From positions 1 to 53,610 of the forward strand of contig SUXK01000010.1 of the NCBI GenBank assembly GCA_015061035.1: 53,610 nucleotides of DNA. The letters are read 5' to 3'. The translations under genes were made by a program, and so were the position numbers. The stretch comes from Bacteroidales bacterium (GTDB lineage: Bacteria > Bacteroidota > Bacteroidia > Bacteroidales > G3-4614). Below the pieces are notes generated by a model. It ran no database searches and was not told where the DNA came from. It saw nothing but the letters and a program-made list of their open reading frames with translations. This document shows positions 53,459 through 53,610 of this stretch, in pieces; the first letter of the stretch is position 1, and each line of letters starts with the position of its first letter.

Positions 53459-53610
53459 CTTTCGGGGAACAACCGAGGGCAAGAAAAAGAGATCATTGAA
53501 TAATTGAAAAAGACAAAGTAGTACGAGACGAGTAAAAAACGTCAACGTCAATAACTTTTAACGAGTTTAAATTGAGCATCGGATCAGGTTATTTACAGTA
53601 AAAAAATAAA
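53459..53610 (+). other. Probable 16S rRNA leader (gene lies beyond the window)
   Basis: Begins with a 7-bp hairpin (CTTTCGG with CCGAGGG, 53459-53479) and then AAAGAGATCATTGA and AAGACAAAGTA segments, resembling the leader before 16S in Bacteroides as I recall it. The 16S start is not in the window. Confidence 0.55.

Overview
The window is chromosomal DNA of a Bacteroidales bacterium (phylum Bacteroidota), probably from an animal gut or similar anaerobic habitat. The evidence is low overall GC, promoters of the Bacteroidota type (TTTG, about 20 nt, then TAnnTTTG), C-terminal type IX secretion (T9SS) sorting domains, lipoproteins with S-C lipoboxes, FISUMP and DUF1573 proteins, and GadB, SpeA and GAPDH sequences of Bacteroides type. 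I cannot name a genus. No phage, insertion sequence, CRISPR array or transposase was seen. Most of the window is core genome, with a few accessory islands.

Layout. 1-3.7 kb: the 3' part of a surface protein with two CotH domains, then glutamate decarboxylase. 3.9-10.9 kb (minus): alaS, speA, truA, pheA and a membrane protein. 11-14.7 kb: MerR regulator plus thioesterase, tRNA-Pro, an Lrp regulator, trpS, two small unknown genes. 14.8-18.4 kb (minus): mdh and priA. 18.4-21.5 kb: HAD phosphatase, aroB, recO, a membrane protein, tRNA-Arg. 21.7-26.7 kb (minus): manC and a large secreted GH95 fucosidase that is split by a frameshift. 27-30.1 kb: tRNA-Glu, rpsT, tRNA-Glu, tRNA-Met (minus), HAD hydrolase, ribF, DedA. 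30.1-35 kb is the most accessory part: a highly structured RNA before a tiny HTH gene, a lipoprotein abutting an M6 metalloprotease, and a lipoprotein with three InlB-like repeats and a FISUMP domain whose 3' end looks like a diversified C-type-lectin variable region. 35-41.5 kb: Lrp, three tandem FKBP isomerases, a zinc-less sirtuin, mrp, trmB, a LexA-like repressor. 42-46 kb: gap, then panB and a GadC-like antiporter enclosed by a 102-bp inverted repeat. 46.2-50.7 kb (minus): hisS, GNAT, two DUF1573 proteins, meaB. 50.9-53.6 kb: acyltransferase, PepSY-like protein, AlaX-like editing protein, then a strong promoter and leader that look like the start of an rRNA operon whose 16S gene would lie just past the end.

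Genes that may work together although unlinked here: GadB and the GadC-like antiporter (glutamate-dependent acid resistance); AlaRS and the AlaX-like protein (alanine tRNA proofreading); the secreted M6 protease, fucosidase, CotH and FISUMP proteins (outer surface and glycan or protein breakdown). The best leads for something undescribed are the structured RNA/HTH unit at 30.1-30.6 kb, the FISUMP variable region at 34.8 kb and the inverted repeat at 43.4/46.0 kb.
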